DNA of 64,000 bases, taken from the NCBI GenBank assembly GCA_029945725.1, contig JAQSDB010000003.1:685842-749841 (forward strand). The letters run 5' to 3'. The translations under genes and the position numbers were made by a program. This document shows positions 45,136 to 54,237 of this stretch, piece by piece. Each line of letters begins with the position of its first letter. Within the stretch, counting starts at the first letter, position 1. The DNA comes from a bacterium. Lineage in GTDB: Bacteria; Pseudomonadota; Gammaproteobacteria; Pseudomonadales; Moraxellaceae. The notes under the pieces are model-generated. The model did no database searches, had not been told where the DNA came from, and saw only the letters and a program-made list of their open reading frames with translations.

Positions 45136-45513
45136 GAGAGCTGGTGCCTGTCTCAGATTCCAGCCCTGAGCGCCCCGCAGGGGTCGCCTTTCTTTGCTTA
45201 CTTTCTTTAGGCGACATCCTCGCGCAGCGAGGTGAACGTCGGCTTTGCCGACGGCCCGAAGGGCGAGGCCGCAGGCCGAGTAACCAAAGAAAGTGAGGCC
45301 CGCGGCAGGCGCACCGTTCTTGCAGAGAAACAGCTGGTGCAACCCGGTCGGAGCACATTACCGTTAGTCCCGCCAGTGCATAAATCTCCGCACTCCCGGG
45401 CAAGCGGTAAGCAATAGTCCAGGCCCCGCACACCATGGGGGTGAAAAATAATCAGGTTTTTCAGGTTGGGCCAAGCTCCTGCAACCCAATATTTCTCTGC
45501 CCTATCAAGCATT
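45136..45513. other. Intergenic region with repeat copy B
   Basis: Of this 378-base gap, about 190 bases are repeat copy B. The rest is the promoter region of hrpB. No CDS is supported. Confidence 0.6.
45166..45356 (-). repeat. Copy B of the ~190-bp intergenic repeat, inverted
   Basis: It is the reverse complement of copy A (34926-35115) with scattered differences. The two copies lie about 10 kb apart, in opposite orientation, flanking the AT-rich module, acnA and the molybdopterin gene. Confidence 0.85.
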
Positions 45514-47991
45514 ATGAATATGCAACTTCCCGTTGATTCCCTTCTGCCCGACATCCTGCGCTCGCTGGCGCAGCAGTCGTCGCTGGTGCTGCAGGCGCCG
45601 CCCGGTACCGGCAAGACCACGCGCGTGCCGCTGGCATTGCTGGGTGCGGATTTTCTCGGCGACAAACGCATTGTCATGCTGGAGCCGCGCCGTCTGGCGG
45701 CGCGGTCGGCGGCGCGTTTCATGGCGTCACTGCTGGGCGAGGACGTTGGCAGGACGGTGGGTTATCGCACGCGCCTCGACACCAAAGTCGGCCCCGCCAC
45801 GAAAATAGAGGTCGTCACCGAAGGCATTCTCACTCGCCTGCTGCAGGCCGATGCCACGCTGTCCGATTATGGCGTGGTGATCTTTGATGAATTCCACGAG
45901 CGTTCGCTGCAGGCCGATCTGGGGCTGGCGCTGGTGCGCGAATGCCAGCAGGTATTGCGTGATGACCTGCGCCTGATCGTGATGTCCGCCACGCTGGATG
46001 CCGCTGCGATGTCGCGCGTGCTGGGCGAAGTGCCGGTGCTGTCGTGCACGGGTCAGGTGTTTCCGGTGGAGTTGCGTTACCGGCCCATGGGCAAGGAACG
46101 CCTGCCGGATTTTGTGGCGGCCGTGATTCGCGATGTGGTTGCGCATGAAGCCGGTTCGCTGCTGGTTTTCCTGCCGGGCGAAGGTGAAATCCGCCGCGTG
46201 ACGGAAGCCCTGCAGGAGCACTTGCCGGCTGACGTGATGCTGGCACCGCTGTATGGCCAGCTCAGTGCCGATGAACAGGACAAGGCGATCAGTCCGGCGG
46301 CGGAAGGCGTGCGCAAGGTGGTGCTCGCCACCTCGATTGCCGAAACCAGTCTCACCATTGAAGGCATTCGCGTGGTGATTGATGCGGGTTTGTTGCGCGT
46401 GCCGCAATACGATCCCAACAGCGCGATGACGCGGCTGGTCACGCAGCGCGTGTCGGCGGCGAATGCCGAGCAGCGCCGCGGTCGTGCCGGCCGTGTGTGC
46501 CCCGGCATCTGCGTGCGCCTGTGGAGTGAAGACGAACAGCAGCGCCTGATGCCGTTTGCGCCGCCGGAAATCCTCCAGGCCGATCTCACCGGTACCGTGC
46601 TCGAACTGGCGCAATGGGGCGCCGGTGATCCGGCGCATCTCTCCTGGCTGGACATGCCGCCGGCCGCAAACTGGACGCAGGCGCGTGAACTGCTGCAGCA
46701 GCTGGAAGCACTCGACAGTAAGGGTCATGTCACGGCGCATGGCAGGAACATGATCAGGCTCGGCCTGCCGCCGCGGCTTTCGCACATGGTGTTGCGCGGA
46801 CGCGAGCGCGGTCTCGGCAGACTCGCTGCCGAACTGGCGGCGCTGCTGTCGGAACGTGACTTGCTGCCGCACGAGCATGGCGCCGATATTCACGACCGCC
46901 TTGCCCTGTTGCGCGGCGAGCAGGAGTTTGCGCGCGTGGATCGCGGGCGCTTGCGTCTGGTGCGCGAAGGTGCGCGACGGCTGGATGAACGATCAGCAAA
47001 AAACAGCGCGGAAAAAAATGGCGATGCCGGCCTGCTGATGGCGCTTGCCTATCCCGATCATGTCGGCCAGCGTCGCGCCGGTGGCGAAGCCCGGTTTCGC
47101 CTGAGCAACGGCAGCGGTGCATTCCTGCCGGCAGAAGACCGGCTGGCGCGCGAAGAATGGATCGTGGCTGCCGAGCTCGATGGCAAGGCGCGCGAGGCGC
47201 GCGTTTTCCTGGCGGCGCCGGTGTCGCTGGCGGCGCTGGAAGAGGTATTGCCGGCCGCCATCAGCAGCACGGAATTTGTCAGCTGGGATGCCGCCACGCA
47301 GGCGGTGCTGGCGCGAAAACAGAAACGCCTGGGCGCCCTTGTGCTGGAAGACCGGGCGCTGGCCACGGCGGACCCCGAAAAAATTCGCGTGGTGTTGTGT
47401 GCCGCCATGCGCGATGCCGGGCTTGAGGTATTGCCGTGGACGCCGGCCTTGCGGCAATGGCAGGCGCGCGTGGCGCTCATGCACGGTCTGGAGCCGGCGC
47501 AGTGGCCGGATGTCAGTGATGCCGCCTTGCTGGCAACGATGGAACACTGGGCCGGGCCGTATCTCGATGGTGTTTCACGCTTTTCGCATCTGCAGAAATT
47601 TCCCCTGGCCGATGCCCTGCACGGCCTGCTCGACTGGAACGCGCAACAGCAGCTCGACCGTGATTTGCCGGTGCAGCTCAGCGTGCCGACCGGTTCCTCC
47701 ATCAGCATTGATTACACGGCCGAGCATGGCCCGGTGCTGGCGGTAAAACTGCAGGAAATGTTCGGCCAGCTGAGCACGCCCGTGCTGGCAAATGGCCGCG
47801 TGCCGCTGACGGTTCACTTGCTGTCGCCGGCACAGCGGCCGGTGGCGGTCACGCAGGATCTGGCCAGTTTCTGGAAAAATGCCTACGCCGATGTGCGCCG
47901 TGACTTGCGCGGACGCTATCCGCGCCATCCCTGGCCGGAAGATCCCTTTACCGCTGTGGCGCAGCGCGGCGTGAAACATCCGCGCAAATAA
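45514..47991 (+). CDS. hrpB: ATP-dependent helicase HrpB
   Basis: This DEAH-type protein of about 825 residues has Walker A PPGTGKTT (29-36), DEFHERSLQADLGLAL (motif II as DEFH), VMSATLD (motif III), ATSIAETSLTIEGIRVVIDAG and QRRGRAGRVCPG (motifs V and VI). The HrpB-specific C-terminal region ends KNAYADVRRDLRGRYPRHPWPEDP. Starts at ATG 45514 or 45520 are both possible. The biological RNA target of HrpB is not known. Confidence 0.95.
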   Translation: MNMQLPVDSLLPDILRSLAQQSSLVLQAPPGTGKTTRVPLALLGADFLGDKRIVMLEPRRLAARSAARFMASLLGEDVGRTVGYRTRLDTKVGPATKIEVVTEGILTRLLQADATLSDYGVVIFDEFHERSLQADLGLALVRECQQVLRDDLRLIVMSATLDAAAMSRVLGEVPVLSCTGQVFPVELRYRPMGKERLPDFVAAVIRDVVAHEAGSLLVFLPGEGEIRRVTEALQEHLPADVMLAPLYGQLSADEQDKAISPAAEGVRKVVLATSIAETSLTIEGIRVVIDAGLLRVPQYDPNSAMTRLVTQRVSAANAEQRRGRAGRVCPGICVRLWSEDEQQRLMPFAPPEILQADLTGTVLELAQWGAGDPAHLSWLDMPPAANWTQARELLQQLEALDSKGHVTAHGRNMIRLGLPPRLSHMVLRGRERGLGRLAAELAALLSERDLLPHEHGADIHDRLALLRGEQEFARVDRGRLRLVREGARRLDERSAKNSAEKNGDAGLLMALAYPDHVGQRRAGGEARFRLSNGSGAFLPAEDRLAREEWIVAAELDGKAREARVFLAAPVSLAALEEVLPAAISSTEFVSWDAATQAVLARKQKRLGALVLEDRALATADPEKIRVVLCAAMRDAGLEVLPWTPALRQWQARVALMHGLEPAQWPDVSDAALLATMEHWAGPYLDGVSRFSHLQKFPLADALHGLLDWNAQQQLDRDLPVQLSVPTGSSISIDYTAEHGPVLAVKLQEMFGQLSTPVLANGRVPLTVHLLSPAQRPVAVTQDLASFWKNAYADVRRDLRGRYPRHPWPEDPFTAVAQRGVKHPRK

Positions 47992-48034
47992 TCCCGCTGT
48001 TTTTCCTGCAGACGGCGCTTATAAAAAGCCCATG

Positions 48035-48080
48035 AAAAAGCCCGGAGAAAACGTCGCAGGACGTTCGCTCCGGGCTTTTT
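48035..48080. terminator. Compound terminator
   Basis: AAAAAGCCCGGAG pairs with CTCCGGGCTTTTT, and an inner stem AACGTC/GACGTT lies around GCAG. It lies between hrpB and the convergent symporter. Confidence 0.9.
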
Positions 48081-48092
48081 TGTGCGACACGA

Positions 48093-49577
48093 TCAATGCA
48101 TGTGCGAGCTGGATGCCTGGCTCATCACGCGTTCGCCATGGCGCTTGGCATGGTGATGCGTGAGCGGGTCCTTGTGCGGCTCGGAGAGCAGCGAGCCGAT
48201 CACCATGCCGATGATGGCGGTGAGAAAACCAGCCAGCTGTGGTGGCCACAGGCCTTCCGGGGCGATGATTTCCAGCGTGATCCAGGTGGCAAGACCAAAG
48301 ACGATGGAGGTCATGGCGCCGGCCGTGGTGGCGCGCTTCCAGTACAGGCCGGCCACCAGCGGCACGAAGGTGGCGACCAGCGTCACCTTGTAGGCATTTT
48401 CCACCATCTGGTAAATGCTGGCATTCGAGTACAGCGCGAAGATCGTGACGCAGAGCGTGAACACCAGCACCACCGCGCGCATCAGCATCAGGTTTTCCTT
48501 GTCGGTCAGCTTGCGCGGAAAAAGATCGCGCAGGATGTTTTCGGCAAACGTCACCGAGGGCGCGAGCAGCGTGGCGCTGGCGCAGCTCTTGATGGCGGAG
48601 AGCAGGGCACCAAAGAACATGACCTGGGCAAATACGTTGACGTTTTCCATCACCAGCTGCGGCAACACCATTTGCGGATCGGAACCCATCCACTGCTGCA
48701 CCATGCCGGGGTTGATCAGGGTGGCGGAGTAGGCGAGGAAGATCGGAATCATGGCGAAGAAGAAATAGAAAAAACCGCCAAGAATGGAGGCGTTGCGGGC
48801 GACGTTTTCATTCTTGGAAGAAGCGACGCGCTGGAACACGTCCTGCTGTGGAATGGAGCCGAACATGAGCGTGATGCCGGCACCGATAAAGGCCAGGATG
48901 GCAGCGGGCTGGGCCTCCGGCCAGAAATGGAACTTGCCGGCAGCCGCTGCGTGCTGCACCACGGCGACGGCACCGCCATCGACTTTTCCGGACACCACAA
49001 AGGCGATATAGCTCATGCCGAGCACGATGATGATCATCTGCACAAAATCCGTGACCGCCACCGACCACATGCCGCCGAGCAGCGTGTAGATCAGGATGGA
49101 GCCGACGCCGATCAGCATGCCGGTTTCACGGCTGACACCGCCATCGGAAATGACATTGAAGACGAGGCCGAGTGCGGTGATCTGCGCGGCCACCCAGCCG
49201 AGATAGGACAGCACCACACAGATCGAGGTGATGACCTCCACCTTGCGGCCGTAGCGCAGTTTGTAATAGTCGCCAATGGTCAGCAGGCGCATGCGGTACA
49301 GCGGCACGGCAACGAAAAGGCCGACCAGAACGAGACAGAGCGAGGCGCCGAAAGGATCGGCGACAATGCCGCTCATGCCTTCGCTCAGAAACGTGGCGGG
49401 AATGCCGAGCACGGCTTCGGAACCGAACCAGGTGGCGAACACCATGGTGGTGACCATCACCAGTGGCAGGCTGCGGCCGGCGACGGCGAAATCGGCCGTG
49501 TTGTGTACGCGACGCGCTGCCCAGAGGCCGAGGCCAATGGACAGCAACCAGTAGAGCATGACAAACCAGATCAGCAT
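48093..49577 (-). CDS. Sodium:solute symporter (SSS family)
   Basis: This 494-residue inner-membrane protein has about 13 helices. SSS motifs include GRSLPLVMVTTMVFATWFGSE at the start, RYGRKVEVITSICVVLSYLGW, SGALLSAIKS-like FFGALLSAIKSCASATLLAPS, and PLVAGLYWKRATTAGA. The C-terminus is hydrophilic and His-rich (LTHHHAKRH... SSSHMH). ATG 49577 follows GAGGA. The solute is unknown; relatives take up proline, pantothenate or organic acids. It is terminated by the compound hairpin. Confidence 0.9.
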   Translation of the reverse strand: MLIWFVMLYWLLSIGLGLWAARRVHNTADFAVAGRSLPLVMVTTMVFATWFGSEAVLGIPATFLSEGMSGIVADPFGASLCLVLVGLFVAVPLYRMRLLTIGDYYKLRYGRKVEVITSICVVLSYLGWVAAQITALGLVFNVISDGGVSRETGMLIGVGSILIYTLLGGMWSVAVTDFVQMIIIVLGMSYIAFVVSGKVDGGAVAVVQHAAAAGKFHFWPEAQPAAILAFIGAGITLMFGSIPQQDVFQRVASSKNENVARNASILGGFFYFFFAMIPIFLAYSATLINPGMVQQWMGSDPQMVLPQLVMENVNVFAQVMFFGALLSAIKSCASATLLAPSVTFAENILRDLFPRKLTDKENLMLMRAVVLVFTLCVTIFALYSNASIYQMVENAYKVTLVATFVPLVAGLYWKRATTAGAMTSIVFGLATWITLEIIAPEGLWPPQLAGFLTAIIGMVIGSLLSEPHKDPLTHHHAKRHGERVMSQASSSHMH

Positions 49578-49818
49578 CAGCGCGGTCCTCGGAGTGTGCC
49601 TTGTCTGTTTTCGGGCGCCGGCCACTGGCCGGCGCCATCTTGGTAATGCGGCCGTTTTGACGTCCGGCGCGCATCCTGCTGCAAGCCGGAAGTCTTGTCC
49701 ATGCCGGCGGGCGGCGCCTGTGTGCCGGCGCGGAAAAAGTGTGCGGCGGTGTCAGTGACGGCAGAAAAGAACAGCAAAATCCGCGCCGGATCAAGTGTCT
49801 GCTGACGGCGGCGCCCAT

Positions 49819-49849
49819 GAAAAAGCCCGGGCCTTGGCTCCGGGCTTTT
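49819..49849. terminator. Terminator of fpr
   Basis: AAAAAGCCCGG and CCGGGCTTTTT enclose GCCTTGGCT. It lies 31 bases past the stop of the minus-strand fpr and is T-rich in both directions. Confidence 0.85.
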
Positions 49850-49880
49850 TCAGGTCAGGCGCGTCAGCCGCCGGGGCAAA

Positions 49881-50654
49881 TCATTTTTCCACAAAGGCAC
49901 GTTCAATCACGTAGTTGCCCGGCTTGTTGCTGGTGCCTTCGGTAAAGCCGCGCTCTTCCAGAAGGATCACCAGATCCTTCAGCATGCTCGGGCTGCCGCA
50001 GATCATGACGCGATCCACGGCCGGATCAAACGGCGGCAGACCGATGTCGGTAAACAGCTTGCCGGAGGTGATGAGATCGGTGAGGCGGCCTTCGTTGTCG
50101 AAAGCCTCGCGCGTGACGGTGGGGTAATAGATCAGCTTTTCCTTCACCTGCTCGCCGAAGTATTCATCGTTGGGCAAATCATTCCTGATGTAATCGTAAT
50201 AACCCAGCTCGCTTTTCCAGCGCACGCCGTGGGTGAGAATGATCTTGTCAAAGGCATCGTAGAACTCGGGATCACGCACCACGCTCATGAAGGGGGCGAG
50301 GCCGGTGCCGGTGCTGAGCAGGTAGAGGTTCTTGCCCGGTGTCAGGTTGTCCATGATCAGCGAGCCGGTGGGCTTGCGGCCCAGCAGCAGGGTGTCGCCC
50401 ACCTTGAGGTGCTGCAGGCGCGAGGTCAGCGGGCCGTTCTGTACCTTGATGCTGTAGAACTCGAGGTGATCGGCGTAATTGGGGGACACCACGCTGTAGG
50501 CGCGCATCAGCGGCTTGCCGTCCACTTCCAGCCCGATCATCACAAACTGCCCGGTCTTGAAGCGCAGGGAAGGATCGCGGGTGGTGGTGAAGCTGAACAG
50601 CGTGTCATTCCAGTGGTGGACACTCAGCACTTTTTCTTCGGCAAACGCGGCCAT
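49881..50654 (-). CDS. fpr: Ferredoxin/flavodoxin--NADP+ reductase
   Basis: This 257-residue flavoprotein has FAD-binding RAYSVVSPNYADHLEFYSIKV, NADPH-binding STGTGLAPFMSVV, and a C-terminal MICGSPSMLKDLVILLEERGF. It ends YVIERAFVEK, the tail typical of bacterial subclass IA Fpr. Length matches E. coli and Azotobacter Fpr (about 258). Start ATG 50654. It is cytoplasmic and exchanges electrons between NADPH and ferredoxin or flavodoxin. Often it is induced by oxidative stress, which is not shown here. Confidence 0.94.
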   Translation of the reverse strand: MAAFAEEKVLSVHHWNDTLFSFTTTRDPSLRFKTGQFVMIGLEVDGKPLMRAYSVVSPNYADHLEFYSIKVQNGPLTSRLQHLKVGDTLLLGRKPTGSLIMDNLTPGKNLYLLSTGTGLAPFMSVVRDPEFYDAFDKIILTHGVRWKSELGYYDYIRNDLPNDEYFGEQVKEKLIYYPTVTREAFDNEGRLTDLITSGKLFTDIGLPPFDPAVDRVMICGSPSMLKDLVILLEERGFTEGTSNKPGNYVIERAFVEK

Positions 50655-50766
50655 GGGAGCTCTCGATAACGGGTGAAATGAATATATGGTCAGACAGGAT
50701 GCGCTTTTTACCAAGTCAGGCTTATCAGCACAAATACATATTACTTATGGGTTGGCCCTGAATTGC

Positions 50767-51399
50767 TTATAACGGTGATGGTGGAGCCGGCGGGCTGGCG
50801 CTGGCGCCGCTCTCGAGGTAGCCGGTAATCATGTCCGTCAGCCCTTCCACCACGGCCTCGCGCTTCAGGTGGCTGCCGCTCTGGCTGACCAGGCGCATGA
50901 GCGTGAACAGGGTGCTGTTGAAGGTGATGAAGAGGCGCACGGAAAGATCGCGGATGGGATATTCCATCTGGCGGTCGAGGAAGTAGAGGCGGCCGGTTTC
51001 CACAAAGTATTTCTCCAGCACGTCCGCCACATCCCCCACCGGCAGGCGGTGCCAGTTGCGCGCCAGCTCCAGATACAGGCCCTCGTTGCTGTACATGAAG
51101 GTCAGCGTGAGGTTGATGGCATTGCGCGTGGTGTCGCGCAGGCTGGTTTGGGCGGCCATCACGGCCTGGCTGTCCAGAAGGCGTGTGAGGTCTCGGGCCA
51201 GCTTTCCCAGCAGGGCGGAAATGAGCGCGTCCTTGCCGTCAAAGTATTGGTAAAGTGAGCCCACGCTTACCCCGGCCTCCTCTGCAATTATGGGGGTGGT
51301 GGTGCCATCCAGTCCGCGTTTGGCAATGATGCGGGCGGTGGCATCAATCAGTGTCTCCACCATCTGGCGCGACCTTTCCTGCTGCGGCTTCTTGCGCAT
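50767..51399 (-). CDS. TetR-family regulator of the MpaB/P450 operon
   Basis: This 210-residue protein starts MRKKPQQERSRQMVETLIDATARIIAKRGLDG. The helix-turn-helix TPIIAEEAGVSVGSLYQYFDGKDALI is a classic TetR domain. The ligand domain is all-helical. An in-frame extension reaches 52191 but overlaps the divergent gene and is rejected. A 9-bp inverted repeat lies between this gene and the divergent oxygenase operon, so it is the likely repressor of both. Confidence 0.88.
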   Translation of the reverse strand: MRKKPQQERSRQMVETLIDATARIIAKRGLDGTTTPIIAEEAGVSVGSLYQYFDGKDALISALLGKLARDLTRLLDSQAVMAAQTSLRDTTRNAINLTLTFMYSNEGLYLELARNWHRLPVGDVADVLEKYFVETGRLYFLDRQMEYPIRDLSVRLFITFNSTLFTLMRLVSQSGSHLKREAVVEGLTDMITGYLESGASASPPAPPSPL

Positions 51400-51445
51400 G
51401 AGCACTTTTCCCGACAGGGGAGGTATTTGATCGACCGCCGCCTGA

Positions 51446-51478
51446 AATGCGAATTGAATACGAATACATATTCGCATT
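51446..51478. promoter_or_regulatory. Inverted repeat, candidate TetR operator
   Basis: AATGCGAAT and ATTCGCATT are perfect complements 15 bases apart. A GAATAC direct repeat is inside. It lies between the divergent regulator and oxygenase genes. Confidence 0.6.
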
Positions 51479-51528
51479 AAGGTCGGGCTTATCCAAGCAG
51501 CCACTCGCGCTGCTGGTCGGAGATTGCC

Positions 51529-52842
51529 ATGACTGTTGCCCGTAAAAAGAAGACTCCTGCTGCTGTCGCGGTTGCCGCCCCGGCCGCCGTTGCCGGCACG
51601 AAGGAACGCATCATTCCCAGGCGCGCGCTGAATTATTCCTCGCGCGAGGTGAAGGCGCCGAACTGGATGCGCCTCATGCTGGGCCGCGATCCGGCGCCGG
51701 GCAAGGCCGAGTGGTCCGAGATGGTGGACGCGCTCATGGAAGGCGATGCCCCCATGGATGACCTGGTGAACTGGATGTTCGAGTTCGGTGCCCGCGAGGC
51801 GCGCCCGATGTTCATGCGCGCGCTTGAGCACGGTATTGATTCGGTGCCCGACGCCCCCGAGCCCCTGCGCCGTTTCTTTGCCGTGGTCGACAAGACACCG
51901 GACTGGGTGGACTGGGAGCTGATGGACGAAGGCGTGCGCTTCACCCATCGCATCGGTCTGGCCGGCGCCTACATCCTGCGCGATCTGGCCCTGATGGGCG
52001 GCTATCTGCTGTCCGGCTTCAACAAGGCGCTGGTGCTGACGGGGGCCCTCAACAAGGGCGCTGGCCAGCGCGTCGCGGAAACCGGCAAGTGGTGGATGGA
52101 CTGCACGGAAATAAACGGCATGCAGCGCTTTGGCCCCGGCTTCAAGTCCACGGTGCATGTGCGCATGGTGCACGCCATGGTACGTCGTCACCTGCCGGAG
52201 CGCCCGGAATGGGATAACGCCGAGTACGGACTGCCGGTTAACCAGATCGACATGGTCGCCACCTATCTCGCTTTCGGCCCCATCATGTTGCTGGGCGTGC
52301 GTGCCATGGGCATTCCGGTGACGGCGCGCGAATCAAAAGCGGTCATGCATTTGTGGAAATACGTTGCCTGGACGATGGGCGTGGAAGAAAAATGGCTGGT
52401 GGATGACGAGCGTGCGGGGCTGGTGCAGCTGTATCACACCTTTGTCACGCAAAGCCCGCCCGACTGGACCAGTATCGAGCTGGGCCGTGCCCTCTCGAGG
52501 GAGCCACTGGAGCGCAAGCTGGCTGAGCTCAAGGACTGGCCGATGCTGCATGAGTTGCGTCTCAAGCTGCAATACCAGATGCATCTCAGCACCAGCAGCC
52601 TGTTCCTGAGCAAAAAGCAGCGGCGCCAGCTCGGCCTGCCGGAGGATATTTACCCCTGGTTCCCGCTTCTTACGGCCGGCCCGCGCTTTGTCTGGTATAC
52701 CAGCCACCGCCTCTGGCCGTCGTCACGCCGCCGACTGGAAAAGCTCGGGCGTGCCCTGCAGGTGAAAGCCATGGGTTCCATGTTCGGCGAAAAGGAACAT
52801 GCCATTATCAAGCCGGGTGAAAAACATCCCGCGCATATCTGA
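51529..52842 (+). CDS. MpaB/DUF2236-like oxygenase-family protein
   Basis: This 437-residue protein has the DUF2236/MpaB features: WMFEFGAREARPMFMRALEHGID-like helices, DWELMDEGVRFTHRIGLAG, RMVHAMVRRHLPERPEW, and VEEKWLVDDERAGLVQLYHT. The N-terminus is Lys/Ala-rich with no clear signal peptide. MpaB and latex-clearing protein are haem-type oxygenases of this superfamily. It is the first gene of an operon with a P450 and an enoyl-CoA hydratase, 14 bases before the P450. The substrate is not known. Confidence 0.82.
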   Translation: MTVARKKKTPAAVAVAAPAAVAGTKERIIPRRALNYSSREVKAPNWMRLMLGRDPAPGKAEWSEMVDALMEGDAPMDDLVNWMFEFGAREARPMFMRALEHGIDSVPDAPEPLRRFFAVVDKTPDWVDWELMDEGVRFTHRIGLAGAYILRDLALMGGYLLSGFNKALVLTGALNKGAGQRVAETGKWWMDCTEINGMQRFGPGFKSTVHVRMVHAMVRRHLPERPEWDNAEYGLPVNQIDMVATYLAFGPIMLLGVRAMGIPVTARESKAVMHLWKYVAWTMGVEEKWLVDDERAGLVQLYHTFVTQSPPDWTSIELGRALSREPLERKLAELKDWPMLHELRLKLQYQMHLSTSSLFLSKKQRRQLGLPEDIYPWFPLLTAGPRFVWYTSHRLWPSSRRRLEKLGRALQVKAMGSMFGEKEHAIIKPGEKHPAHI

Positions 52843-52856
52843 ACGAGGAAATCCCG

Positions 52857-54203
52857 ATGTCCGTTCTTTTTTCCACGACGCCCGCGATACGCCAGCTCAA
52901 GCAGACGATGCCGGGCAGCAAGGGTATGCCCGTGCTTGGCCACGGTCTGGATTTCATTACCGACCCCATGAACATGGGGCTGAAGCTCTCGGCCGAGCTC
53001 GGTCCGGTATTCTGGGTGGATGCGCTCGGTATTACGTTTGTCTCGATGATGGGGCCGGAAGCCAACCAGTTTGTTTTCCGTAACCACGGTGATCTTTTCT
53101 CGAACAACGAGGGCTGGGATTACTACATCGGAAAATTCTTCCGCCGCGGCATCATGCTGCTGGATTTTGAAGAGCATCGTCACCATCGCGGCATCATGCA
53201 GGCGGCTTTCAAGAAGCAGGTGCTGGTGCAGTATCTGGCGCGCATGAATCCAGCCATAGAGCGTGGTATCAGCCAGTGGAAGACCGGGAATGGTTTTGAA
53301 ATCCTGACGGAAATAAAAAAGCTGACGCTGGACATGGCCACCGATATTTTCATGGGGGAAGAGCTGGGGCCTGAATCCGAAAAAATGAACAAGGCGTTTG
53401 TGGATTGCGTGCGTGCCGGCACCTCGCTGGTGCGTTTTCCGGTGCCGGGCGGGCGCTGGAAGAAAGGCCTGGATGGCCGTCGCGTACTGGAAGCCTTTTT
53501 CCGGGCCCGCATTGACGGCAAGCGCGCCAATCCCGGTGAGGACCTTTTTTCGCGCCTGTGTCAGGCCGAGGACGAGCTCGGTCGCAAGTTCAGTGATGAG
53601 GACGTGATCAATCACATGATCTTCCTGATGATGGCCGCCCATGACACCACCACCATTACCCTGTGCTCCATTTTTTATCAGCTGGCCAAGAACCAGGACT
53701 GGCAGGACCGCGTACGCGAAGAGTCATTTCGCGTGGGCAAGCGTGATATTGATCACGATGACCTGTCGAAGCTGGAAGATGCAGCGCTGGTCATGAAGGA
53801 AGCCTTGCGCCTGCTGCCGCCGGTGCACGGGATTCCACGCAAGACCGTCAAGGATGTGGAGTTCAAGGGCCAGCATATTCCGGCCGGCACCATGGTGTCG
53901 GTGAGCCCGCTGGTAACGCATCACATGAAGGAGTGGTGGGTGAATCCGGAGCAGTTCGATCCGGAGCGTTTTACCGAGGCACGCTCGGAGCACAAGAAAC
54001 ACCCGTACCAGTACGTGCCCTTTGGTGGCGGTGCGCACATGTGTATCGGCCTGCACTTTGCCGAAATGCAGGTGAAGGCGATACTGCATCATGTCGTGCA
54101 GCGGTATCGCTGGAGTGTGCCGGCCGGCTATGACATGCCGGTTGATTTCACTTCATTGCCGGTACCGGGCGACAAGCTGCCGGTAAGGCTGGAAAGGCTT
54201 TGA
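52857..54203 (+). CDS. Cytochrome P450
   Basis: This 448-residue P450 has the haem-binding FGGGAHMCIG with Cys396, the I-helix oxygen motif AAHDTTT (260-266), and E315-x2-R318 in KEALRLLPP. No membrane anchor or reductase fusion is present, so it uses separate electron donors. GAGGAAATC precedes the ATG. It forms an operon with the MpaB-like protein. The substrate could be a lipid, terpenoid or sterol-like compound; this cannot be told from sequence. Confidence 0.95.
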   Translation: MSVLFSTTPAIRQLKQTMPGSKGMPVLGHGLDFITDPMNMGLKLSAELGPVFWVDALGITFVSMMGPEANQFVFRNHGDLFSNNEGWDYYIGKFFRRGIMLLDFEEHRHHRGIMQAAFKKQVLVQYLARMNPAIERGISQWKTGNGFEILTEIKKLTLDMATDIFMGEELGPESEKMNKAFVDCVRAGTSLVRFPVPGGRWKKGLDGRRVLEAFFRARIDGKRANPGEDLFSRLCQAEDELGRKFSDEDVINHMIFLMMAAHDTTTITLCSIFYQLAKNQDWQDRVREESFRVGKRDIDHDDLSKLEDAALVMKEALRLLPPVHGIPRKTVKDVEFKGQHIPAGTMVSVSPLVTHHMKEWWVNPEQFDPERFTEARSEHKKHPYQYVPFGGGAHMCIGLHFAEMQVKAILHHVVQRYRWSVPAGYDMPVDFTSLPVPGDKLPVRLERL

Positions 54204-54237
54204 TCCGATTGATGCATGATTTTTGTGGTGCTGGTTT

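Noticed and set aside
51400-52191. N-terminal extension of the TetR gene
   Set aside because: It overlaps the well-supported MpaB-like gene on the other strand; the TetR domain begins at 51399.
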